From Saliniplasma sp046497075 (lineage in GTDB: Archaea > Thermoplasmatota > Thermoplasmata > Halarchaeoplasmatales > Halarchaeoplasmataceae): a stretch of DNA of 7,748 nucleotides. The notes below the pieces were generated by a model. It saw only the letters and a program-made list of their open reading frames with translations. It made no database searches and was not told where the DNA came from. Location: assembly GCA_046497075.1 (NCBI GenBank), contig JAWOGF010000008.1, forward strand, positions 1-7,748. The letters run 5' to 3'. Both the position numbers and the translations under genes were made by a program. Below are positions 1 to 6,337 of this stretch, piece after piece (positions within the stretch are counted from its first letter, which is position 1; every line of letters starts with the position of its first letter).

Positions 1-507
1 GAGAGGATCGAGGACATCGAGGGTGAACTCATCGATAACCCCGAACAAGAAACATTGTACAGGATCCACAACACCAAAAGGGATATGATCACTTTGAGGA
101 AATCAGTATGGCCTTTGAGAGAAGTCATCAACGGTTTTTTAAGAGAAGATTCCCACCTCATAAGAGACGACACTAGGATCTATCTAAGAGATGTATACGA
201 TCATACTATACAGGTCGTAGATACTATCGAAACTAACAGGGACATGCTTTCGGGACTACTCGATCTCTACCTATCGAGTATCAGCAACAGGATGAATGAG
301 GTGATGAAAGTTTTAACGATAATAGCAACGATATTTATCCCCCTTACATTCATAGCGGGGATCTATGGTATGAACTTCGATCCCAGCTCTTCACCTCTAA
401 ATATGCCGGAACTCAACTGGTACCTTGGTTACCCTATCACTTTGACAGGTATGTTAATAGTGGCTCTCATAATGGTCGTTTATTTTAGAAGAAAAGAATG
501 GCTTTAA
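1..507 (+). CDS. corA: CorA-family magnesium/divalent-cation channel, C-terminal part (5' end outside window)
   Basis: The reading frame is open from the first base, so this is the last 168 residues of a longer protein. It shows the CorA ending: a long charged helical stretch (the stalk helix), then transmembrane helix 1 at about residues 104-122 of the visible part. This leads directly into the signature Y-G-M-N (GMN at 367-375), the selectivity motif at the mouth of the pore in the CorA/MRS2/ALR1 superfamily. A short acidic/polar loop follows, then transmembrane helix 2 (about 141-163) and a basic C-terminal tail, RRKEWL. Family members form pentameric inner-membrane channels that carry Mg2+, and some carry Co2+ or Ni2+. 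Which ion is used here cannot be read from the sequence. A TTG at 55 is an internal leucine codon, not a start. The gene converges on the next one with a 13 bp gap. Confidence 0.95.
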   Translation, partial: ERIEDIEGELIDNPEQETLYRIHNTKRDMITLRKSVWPLREVINGFLREDSHLIRDDTRIYLRDVYDHTIQVVDTIETNRDMLSGLLDLYLSSISNRMNEVMKVLTIIATIFIPLTFIAGIYGMNFDPSSSPLNMPELNWYLGYPITLTGMLIVALIMVVYFRRKEWL

Positions 508-520
508 AAACGATTATATC

Positions 521-1597
521 TCATTTTTTATTTTTCTCCAAGAAAAATCCCAGTTCATCTATTAATTCCTTAGAAAATTTACGATAGTCAAGTTCTTCCG
601 CAGCTATATTATAAAGTTCTAAGAAATCGAATGGTTCCTTGATCAAGTTAATTATATCGTCCCTGGATACGTTAGATGACCTATCCATAATTTGAACCAT
701 CTTACCAGAAAGGAAATGCCCTGGAGGTATACCTCTATTCTCCCTATCCATTGTGAATTCGTTATACAGTCCGGAAGCATCATCTGAATCATCTAATATC
801 TTTCTAACCAAGTTTTCAAGTTTATCGAAGACCTTATCGAAATTCTCCTGATAATATCGGACCATTTCATTATGCTGTTCCGTGCTTTCCCCATCTACCT
901 CTGCCAAAGCTTTTGGAGAACAGAAAGCGTTGGCTAGACCTTCCCCCACAAGGTAAGTAGAAAGGTGTGCTATGTAGCGTTTCTGTTTATCATCAGAATT
1001 TTGATAGTTTTGAATCCGTGGATCTTTATTCCACCAGTACTCAGCACCCATGTGATGCAATTCATGGGAGAAAGTATCTACCGATATCAGAGAAGGATCG
1101 AAGTATACCAGCGAGAGGTAGACCGTTCCGTAACGGAACATGCCGCCGTTGAAACCATCTACAGTTACCACCAAAACCGGTTCTAGTTCAGTATCTTCCG
1201 GTAAGTACTCTCTAGCTTTTTTAACCGTCGATCCCCAATCATACCCTCTTATCTCATCGATGGATGATTTCATCGGTTCTATATCTTCCATGACCTTTCT
1301 AAATCCGTAATCGATCTTCTGTTTCCACAGCTCTTGGATCGTCTGTTCACCCTTTACAGAGTCGTAATTCATCCCTTCAGGCAATTCACTCAAAATCTGT
1401 TTAAACTTAGCTTCTTGATCTTCTATCCAATCGTAGGCTTTCAACCAGCGCTGGATATCGGGATGATCAACGATCTCATCGATCTCATTTTCTTCTAACT
1501 TCCGATCCTCACCGATCTTATTTTCTTCTAACTTTCGCTCATCGATGGAGTCCAACTTATCGAGTAAGAGAGAGACTCCCTCGGTTCTAACATCCAT
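521..1597 (-). CDS. Putative zinc-dependent metallopeptidase (HExxH, DUF5700-like)
   Basis: A 358-residue protein with the zincin signature SHELHHMG: H178, E179 and H182 would be two zinc ligands and the catalytic glutamate. A second motif, GEGLANAF with E219, lies 37 residues later and is a good candidate for the third ligand, as in gluzincins. A beta-rich segment (about 140-170, VLVVTVDGFN then YGTVYLSL) precedes the helix with the active site, the usual zincin order. There is no signal peptide or membrane segment, so it is probably cytosolic. From memory, the pattern HELHH...EG(L/I)A resembles the 'putative zinc-dependent peptidase' family DUF5700; substrate unknown. The N-terminus is odd: residues 21-42 are two near-identical 11-residue units (RKLEENKIGED, RKLEENEIDEI), probably a charged helix. 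The ATG at 1597 is supported by a TATA-like box about 28 nt upstream and no clear Shine-Dalgarno, consistent with a leaderless mRNA. Confidence 0.75.
   Translation of the reverse strand: MDVRTEGVSLLLDKLDSIDERKLEENKIGEDRKLEENEIDEIVDHPDIQRWLKAYDWIEDQEAKFKQILSELPEGMNYDSVKGEQTIQELWKQKIDYGFRKVMEDIEPMKSSIDEIRGYDWGSTVKKAREYLPEDTELEPVLVVTVDGFNGGMFRYGTVYLSLVYFDPSLISVDTFSHELHHMGAEYWWNKDPRIQNYQNSDDKQKRYIAHLSTYLVGEGLANAFCSPKALAEVDGESTEQHNEMVRYYQENFDKVFDKLENLVRKILDDSDDASGLYNEFTMDRENRGIPPGHFLSGKMVQIMDRSSNVSRDDIINLIKEPFDFLELYNIAAEELDYRKFSKELIDELGFFLEKNKK
523..537 (+). terminator. Oligo-T tract, probable archaeal terminator of corA
   Basis: About 16 bases after the corA stop the plus strand carries two T runs (T6, A, T5). 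Archaeal RNA polymerase can terminate at oligo-T without a hairpin. The tract lies inside the 3' end of the convergent peptidase gene, where it encodes lysine/asparagine codons. On the opposite strand a shorter T5 run at 510-506 could serve the peptidase gene in the same way. Both roles are inferred from position only. Confidence 0.45.
1480..1545 (-). repeat. Two tandem 33 bp repeats inside the peptidase gene
   Basis: Units 1480-1512 and 1513-1545 are directly adjacent and differ at only a few positions. Each is exactly 11 codons, so the frame is kept and the protein gains a repeated RKLEEN motif near its N-terminus. A 9 bp partial copy (CGATCTCAT) also occurs at 1471-1479. This looks like a recent in-frame duplication. 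Confidence 0.85.
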
Positions 1598-1620
1598 AAT
1601 TTGTAATGAAATACCAAAGT

Positions 1621-1630
1621 AAATAAATTT
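1621..1630 (-). promoter_or_regulatory. TATA-like box for the metallopeptidase gene
   Basis: On the minus strand this reads AAATTTATTT. Its centre is about 28 nt upstream of the ATG at 1597, where an archaeal TATA box sits for a leaderless transcript. It lies in the 45 bp gap between the two genes. The assignment is by position and composition only. Confidence 0.4.
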
Positions 1631-1642
1631 GTCTCGAAAGTT

Positions 1643-4600
1643 TTACCGAGAGGTCAAAGCTTTTCTTGCAGTTTCTATCTCATCTTTAGTTGTATCCAAT
1701 ATTACTCCCAGTTCTACCTTCTCACTACCAAAGGGCTGACTCATCATATTAGCTGCCAAGAACCCCATATGGATCTCATCATTGCACAACACCGTAGAAT
1801 AGGCGAGAGAATCTTCAACTCCAAATCCTCCTATAGAGATATCTCCATCGGTAAAGTAAAACCAGGGTCTTTCGATATTTGCAGGGACCATGAAATTTTG
1901 AGTCCGATACTTTCGTTTCCAATCGCCGTATTTACCGGGGCACTCGACTAATGTATCTTTCAAAGTTTTGTTAAGTAGAACGTCGATAAAGAATTCACCT
2001 AACCATCTCACTTCTTTAGCTTTCGGATTATCATGAACCAATATTACTTTTATGAGTTTAGTTCCAGGTAAAGTCAAGTATCTTATAGAGAACTTTTGTC
2101 CTCTCAATTCATCGAGCTTCTCAATCGTCAGATCAACTTTTACACCTTTCCATACTCCGTTACTAAATTTTTTGGATGATACATCTTCTATCTCGTAAAA
2201 TTCTTCTAGATCATCTGGAAGTATCAATCTAGGCTCTATCCCACCTATATGATTTTCAAAGTAAATCTTTGGTCCCGGTTCTGGAAACCTGTCATAGAAG
2301 TAAGTGTTCCCTTCAGAATCTACAAGTCTTATCAGATTTCCTCCAAAACCGTCTAGAACATCGAACTGGATCTCGCCGTTATCTACGTGCAGGACTTTCT
2401 TACCTTCCTTGGTTTCTTCTTCAACCGTTACTTCATCGTCCCCGACTATGATCACCGGTAGTTCAAAATCCAGTTCCAGTTCACCGCTGAAATGAACCAA
2501 GATATTATCAACACTACTCGACGGTTCTTCGAATACTTCGATATCAACTTCTAATTCCAGAATTTGTTCATCATCCGATATCTTTATCCTATCTTCACCA
2601 TTGCTGAAAGAACATTTCATGTGATCAGGGAATTTAAATGTGTACTCACCGGGCATCGGATAATCTACGACTTTATCAACGATCACCTTTCTTTTTGACA
2701 GACTACCTGCTTCAAGTATATTATCGTCAAGTCTAACCTCTATGTGCTTTCTTTGTTCTTTTCCGTATACACGTTCATATTGACTGAACTCTCTTCTTCC
2801 AACCAATCTATTCCAAGTATCCCTGAAAGAATTCAAAGAAGATTTTTTAACAGATATCCACAGATGAGCGGTTTCGAAATCTTCTCCCCGTCCGAGTTCC
2901 TTTGTGATGCTTTTTAATTCACTCAACAGTCCAGAAATAAGATTTATCCTTTTTATATTCTCATTACTCCACATCAAACCAGAAACGGCTCCGTCCCCCA
3001 AATCTTCGTAGGCTGTCCAAGTTTCTTTCCATTTCTCCGGTTCGGTAGGCATCATCGTTGCAGATAACATATCTGTACCAGGAGGACTTTCGACGATTTT
3101 ATCTGCGAGGGGGGTGAATACCTTTGCTTTACTTTGATAAGGTTCAACATCAAAACTCCATCTTCTAGTGCTGGTCTCAGTGGCGCTGTTGATGGAATTA
3201 TCACTCACGTTCTCCAGTTCAGACCAGAATTCTACTTCCGACGAGTTCTTCTGGATCCTTACATGCTTTTTTATAACTAAACCTGGTTTGTGCAGGCTTT
3301 CTACTTGAAGTAAAAGATGAAGTCCTTTATCATCATCCACGAGTTCGTGATCATACTTCAAAGTCGAGTCCTGAGTTCTACCAAAAGGAGGACCGGTCTG
3401 TTGAGTAAATTGGAAAGGCAACTCAGAATCCCTACCCATTTCACTAACGATAACGTTTCCACCTTCCAACTCAACCTTCACCTTTACTTCATTGTTGACT
3501 AGATATACCTCGTCCTCCTTCTCGGCAAATGTCAGTTTTCCTTCAACATCGTTAACAAGCGGATGCTTATAGGTTTCCATGGGGAATAATCCATCCTCTT
3601 TTTCAATGAATGGGGTCAGTTCGATATACTTAACGTCCTCATCCTTGAAATCCAATTTTATAGGTAAACTGATACCTCCGTTCTCTTTCTCTTCCAACTC
3701 GAATTTTTTCTTACTCTCATCCCCATCTATCTTGAAATTGATCTCACCGTTTAGCACTTGTTCAGTATTATTTTTGAGATCGAAGTAAACCTCTTTTTCC
3801 TTTTTGGAAAACAGGTAGTAAATATCGCTAGAACCGTCTATCTCAACAGCAGATTTGATCTTACCTCCAGTGTTCAGTGTAAATTCTTTATCTCTCATTT
3901 TCAAGTTCGTTTTGATCGACTCAGAAGATTTGTGGGTGGACTCGTATGTTTTAGCTTCTTTGTTCACGATGAACTCACGAGAGATGGTCTTGGTCGTTCC
4001 CTTATCCACGGTGACAGACGTAGGAAAGTCATCTTTAAATTTCAATCCCTTGAAAGGTTTTACATCTATCTCTATCTCTTTATCCTCCTGGGTATGATTC
4101 TCGATCTCGATGGAGTAACTGTTCTCTATACCCATGTAGATATCGTGTGAATCGACCTTAGATTTTACCGTAAATTTCTCATCGCCCAATTTTCTACTGA
4201 TACCTGTGATACCCCATCCATATCGATCGATATCGACTTCCATCCAGTCGCCATCAACTTCGAATCTGTACCGATATATCTTCATTCCGTCAACCGTCAT
4301 ATCGTTGGGTTCCTGTTTTAACTCCCTGACTTGGTACTCGTACCAATCTTCGTGTACATCGAGCCATTCTTTAGTAAATTCATTCTGACGAAGTAATGGA
4401 ATATAGTTCTGCATGTAAACGCTCGTATCAGGTACCCAAAACATCCCGACTTTTTTGTACAGGGGCATGGCTTTCAGATTACCGGACCAAGTGTGGATGT
4501 CGACTCTACTGATTCTCTCTTCGATGGTTTTTTCTATAGATCTCAACAGAAGACGTTTACCGAACTTTTTACCTTTAGCTTCTTGAGTTACCCCGAGTAC

Positions 4601-4870
4601 TCCGACATAAGCTGCATCTTCCTCTCTCCAATGAGGTAAAAGAGTACAGAGACCCACCGGGATGTCATCTTCATCTAAAGCGATGAAGTCAGCAAGAGAA
4701 GAACTCTCATCTAACCAATTCCTGACCCTTTCTTCATCGAAAGGGACTCCTCCGCTAAAACCTCCTGGCCAAGACTCCTTGAACTTGTTCAACATCACAG
4801 CTAAGTCCTTGGCCATGGATGGTTCGTACTCTACGATTTTACCTTTAGATCCACTCACGTCTTTCACCAT
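1643..4870 (-). CDS. Large GNAT acetyltransferase fused to a long beta-rich region (Ig-like and mutarotase-like domains)
   Basis: A 1075-residue protein from the ATG at 4870. A TTG two codons upstream (4876) extends the frame, but the TATA-like box centred near 4899 puts the transcription start about at 4873, so I chose ATG. Residues 1-160 are a GNAT fold: motif A has GVLGVTQEAKGKKFGKRLL (about 90-108), the acetyl-CoA pyrophosphate loop, and motif B has WSGNLKAMPLYKKVGMF. About 235-450 look like one or two Ig-like beta-sandwiches (alternating strands, IEIENHTQEDKEIEID and YFDLKNNTEQVLNGEI). Two later stretches start alike, at about 456 (VNNEVKVKVELEGGNV) and about 828 (VDNGEIQFDVLDGFGGNL). 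Each is followed by a Gly-Pro-rich loop, which suggests duplicated beta-supersandwich (galactose-mutarotase-like) domains. No signal peptide or transmembrane helix is visible, so it is probably cytosolic. Substrate unknown; a carbohydrate or glycan precursor is inference. The GNAT call is firm and the beta-domain calls are tentative. Confidence 0.85.
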   Translation of the reverse strand: MVKDVSGSKGKIVEYEPSMAKDLAVMLNKFKESWPGGFSGGVPFDEERVRNWLDESSSLADFIALDEDDIPVGLCTLLPHWREEDAAYVGVLGVTQEAKGKKFGKRLLLRSIEKTIEERISRVDIHTWSGNLKAMPLYKKVGMFWVPDTSVYMQNYIPLLRQNEFTKEWLDVHEDWYEYQVRELKQEPNDMTVDGMKIYRYRFEVDGDWMEVDIDRYGWGITGISRKLGDEKFTVKSKVDSHDIYMGIENSYSIEIENHTQEDKEIEIDVKPFKGLKFKDDFPTSVTVDKGTTKTISREFIVNKEAKTYESTHKSSESIKTNLKMRDKEFTLNTGGKIKSAVEIDGSSDIYYLFSKKEKEVYFDLKNNTEQVLNGEINFKIDGDESKKKFELEEKENGGISLPIKLDFKDEDVKYIELTPFIEKEDGLFPMETYKHPLVNDVEGKLTFAEKEDEVYLVNNEVKVKVELEGGNVIVSEMGRDSELPFQFTQQTGPPFGRTQDSTLKYDHELVDDDKGLHLLLQVESLHKPGLVIKKHVRIQKNSSEVEFWSELENVSDNSINSATETSTRRWSFDVEPYQSKAKVFTPLADKIVESPPGTDMLSATMMPTEPEKWKETWTAYEDLGDGAVSGLMWSNENIKRINLISGLLSELKSITKELGRGEDFETAHLWISVKKSSLNSFRDTWNRLVGRREFSQYERVYGKEQRKHIEVRLDDNILEAGSLSKRKVIVDKVVDYPMPGEYTFKFPDHMKCSFSNGEDRIKISDDEQILELEVDIEVFEEPSSSVDNILVHFSGELELDFELPVIIVGDDEVTVEEETKEGKKVLHVDNGEIQFDVLDGFGGNLIRLVDSEGNTYFYDRFPEPGPKIYFENHIGGIEPRLILPDDLEEFYEIEDVSSKKFSNGVWKGVKVDLTIEKLDELRGQKFSIRYLTLPGTKLIKVILVHDNPKAKEVRWLGEFFIDVLLNKTLKDTLVECPGKYGDWKRKYRTQNFMVPANIERPWFYFTDGDISIGGFGVEDSLAYSTVLCNDEIHMGFLAANMMSQPFGSEKVELGVILDTTKDEIETARKALTSR

Positions 4871-4885
4871 TTCCAAAGTGGAAAT
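4869..4885. promoter_or_regulatory. Perfect 7-3-7 inverted repeat over the start of the GNAT fusion gene
   Basis: ATTTCCA-aag-TGGAAAT is an exact inverted repeat. It overlaps the ATG (4868-4870) and the transcription start expected from the TATA-like box centred near 4899. A repressor bound here would block initiation. Because the predicted transcript begins within it, a DNA operator is more likely than an RNA hairpin. The role is inferred. Confidence 0.4.
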
Positions 4886-4893
4886 ATGAACTT

Positions 4894-4905
4894 AGATATA
4901 TGTTT
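4894..4905 (-). promoter_or_regulatory. TATA-like box for the GNAT fusion gene
   Basis: On the minus strand this reads AAACATATATCT. Its centre is about 29 nt upstream of the ATG at 4870, with no Shine-Dalgarno between, as expected for a leaderless or nearly leaderless archaeal mRNA. It supports an independent promoter in the 54 bp gap after the DUF6506-type gene. Confidence 0.5.
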
Positions 4906-4924
4906 ATCGTTATGAAATTGTGGA

Positions 4925-5239
4925 TCAATCGAACCATCCGGCCTTTTCCATAGCTTCTTTTGCTATCCGGCTGCTGGGACCGTCTCCTCTTGCAACCGTC
5001 ACGCCTACTCCATCTAGAGCTTGAGATATCTCTGCTACGTTCTGATGTGTAAAACCAGGGCATAATATTATTGACTGGATACCTTCATTTTTCGCCATGT
5101 CCTTCGCTACTTCTAGTGCTTCATCCTGGTTTTTCACCAAGTTTACACGGAGGAGATACTTATCCGTCTCAAGTTTTACATGATGTTCCTCTTTATCCGC
5201 GCCCGGTGTGTGAGCTATAAATAAACTCCTAAATTTCAT
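4925..5239 (-). CDS. Small conserved protein, DUF6506-like
   Basis: A 104-residue soluble protein with no membrane segment or signal peptide. From memory it matches the uncharacterised family DUF6506: it starts MKFRSLFIAH and has a central motif LCPGFTH (59-65) and a late motif ARGDGPSS (83-90), ending in GWFD. The alternation of short hydrophobic strands and helices (LFIAH, ALEVAKDMAK, IQSIILC, VGVTVARG) suggests a small alpha/beta fold, and the cysteine at 60 sits at the end of a strand. No biochemical role is known to me. I chose the ATG at 5239 because family members begin MKF; a TTG at 5248 would add three residues. I see no convincing TATA box or Shine-Dalgarno. The gene lies 93 bp after the TudS-like gene on the same strand and could be read from that unit. 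Confidence 0.7.
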   Translation of the reverse strand: MKFRSLFIAHTPGADKEEHHVKLETDKYLLRVNLVKNQDEALEVAKDMAKNEGIQSIILCPGFTHQNVAEISQALDGVGVTVARGDGPSSRIAKEAMEKAGWFD

Positions 5240-5275
5240 ATCTACCAACTCTAGTATCTAACTAATCTGTTTCTA

Positions 5276-5302
5276 CAAAAACATTCTGCTTTGTTGTAAG
5301 CA
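5276..5302 (-). terminator. Weak stem-loop plus T run after the TudS-like gene
   Basis: Reading the minus strand, TGCTT-6 nt-AAGCA can pair (5302 to 5287), and a T5 run follows within a few bases (5281-5277). The stem is only 5 bp, so this is a weak candidate. It lies in the 93 bp gap between the TudS-like gene and the DUF6506-like gene and would separate them if it works. Confidence 0.25.
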
Positions 5303-5332
5303 AATCTATTAGCCGATGTTTATTCACAGAGA

Positions 5333-6337
5333 TCAAAAATTCCAATAATCCCTAGAGATACATGTTCTAACGTCCTCGAGACGGACCAGATCTTTTGGAT
5401 AAGGGTAGAAAAAACTTTGATCTTTCAAGTTTGCATCTTTGAATCTCAAAAGCCATGTATATAAGATCGATAAAGGCACGTTAAACGATGTATTACCTTT
5501 ACTGTAATCCTCTAACGAATCTTTGAAGAAGTTTCTCTCATCTTTATCTATCATATCTTTAAAGTCTTGAAACAATTCATTCATTATCAGTATCTTGGAT
5601 TCGCACTGTGGTGCTTGGTTAAAAAGTTCGTAAAGAAGGTCCTCGTAACGATCGTAGAGTTCAGACATATCCTCATTCTGTTCAAGTATCTCATCCATCT
5701 TTTGGTACATTTCTGCATCGTATGATTCGAAGAGTAATCTGTTGTGGTCGTGGTATTCTTTCAATTCTTTAAAATCTTGAGATCCTTTTCGCTCTCTAAA
5801 ATCTGCGAAAGCGTAAATTTTAATGAGGAAGTGCTCTCTGATCTGGTAATTCCTTAATCTTCCCTCGGTCTCTATAGCTTTTCTCGGATGACGTTTTAAG
5901 ACTTCATTCCCAAAAAACCCTGCACCTTTTCCCCTTGTGGAATGATCATCGATACCAGTGTATATCTTGGTTTCTTTCAACCCGCACGAGGGTGATTTAC
6001 TTTTGAGTATGAAACCATCTACATCTGAATGTTGTGTCAAAAAATCTTCAACAAAATCTTTCATCTCACGGGTAAAATCCTTACCGGTATTTGGCTGTAC
6101 TAATCTCCTCTTTTCACCGTTAGATACCAATCGGACAGGATCTCTTGGAACTCCCAAACCGATATCGGACTCCGGACATACGGTTATAAAGTCTATATGA
6201 TCCCTCATCTCTTTTACTTCATCCGATGAGATGATCTGGCTATTGTACCTACAATTTTCGAATCCTAAACATCTACTGACAACGACCCTTGGTTTGGCAA
6301 ATCTATCGGTGCTATTGTCCACAAACTCTCTTGACAT
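5333..6337 (-). CDS. DUF523-DUF1722 fusion protein (TudS-type iron-sulfur domain plus YbgA-like domain)
   Basis: A 334-residue protein. Residues 16-165 are a DUF523 domain with all three cysteine motifs: SRCLGFENCRYN (C23), VCPE (C54) and KSPSCG (C118), plus GVPRDPVRLV. In the characterised member TudS (thiouracil desulfurase) three such cysteines hold a [4Fe-4S] cluster whose free iron takes sulfur from thiouracil; the glutamate after CP and the serines near the last cysteine are in the active-site motifs. An extra C29 is present. After the EGRLRNYQIREHF linker, residues about 190-320 match DUF1722 (YbgA-like), ending in the typical YPYPKDL. This fusion is common in bacteria and archaea, often near photolyases; none is seen here. 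Desulfuration of a thiolated base is inferred from family. The ATG at 6337 is supported by AAGGAGAT 8 nt upstream. The start overlaps the preceding gene by 26 bp, so translation is probably coupled. Confidence 0.92.
   Translation of the reverse strand: MSREFVDNSTDRFAKPRVVVSRCLGFENCRYNSQIISSDEVKEMRDHIDFITVCPESDIGLGVPRDPVRLVSNGEKRRLVQPNTGKDFTREMKDFVEDFLTQHSDVDGFILKSKSPSCGLKETKIYTGIDDHSTRGKGAGFFGNEVLKRHPRKAIETEGRLRNYQIREHFLIKIYAFADFRERKGSQDFKELKEYHDHNRLLFESYDAEMYQKMDEILEQNEDMSELYDRYEDLLYELFNQAPQCESKILIMNELFQDFKDMIDKDERNFFKDSLEDYSKGNTSFNVPLSILYTWLLRFKDANLKDQSFFYPYPKDLVRLEDVRTCISRDYWNF

Noticed and set aside
1125..1139. 15 bp inverted repeat GTTCCGT-a-ACGGAAC
   Set aside because: It is inside the metallopeptidase coding region, far from either end, with no T run after it.
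3758..4150. 130-codon open frame on the plus strand opposite the GNAT fusion gene
   Set aside because: It lies wholly antisense to a well-supported coding region, has low-complexity hydrophobic composition, no ribosome site and no recognisable domain.
4220..4233. 14 bp palindrome ATATCGATCGATAT
   Set aside because: It falls in the middle of a coding region and is explained by consecutive Asp, Ile and Arg codons (GAT, ATC/ATA, CGA).
4871..4876. TTG start two codons upstream of the chosen ATG for the GNAT fusion
   Set aside because: The TATA-like box predicts transcription beginning near 4873, which would leave the TTG outside the mRNA.
4845..5063. 72-codon minus-strand frame overlapping the DUF6506-like gene and the start of the GNAT fusion
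   Set aside because: It is a frame-shifted shadow of two real genes with Arg/Ser-rich composition and no ribosome site; it also spans a promoter region.
5240..5332. Search for a promoter of the DUF6506-like gene
   Set aside because: No convincing TATA element at the right distance and no good ribosome site; not annotated.
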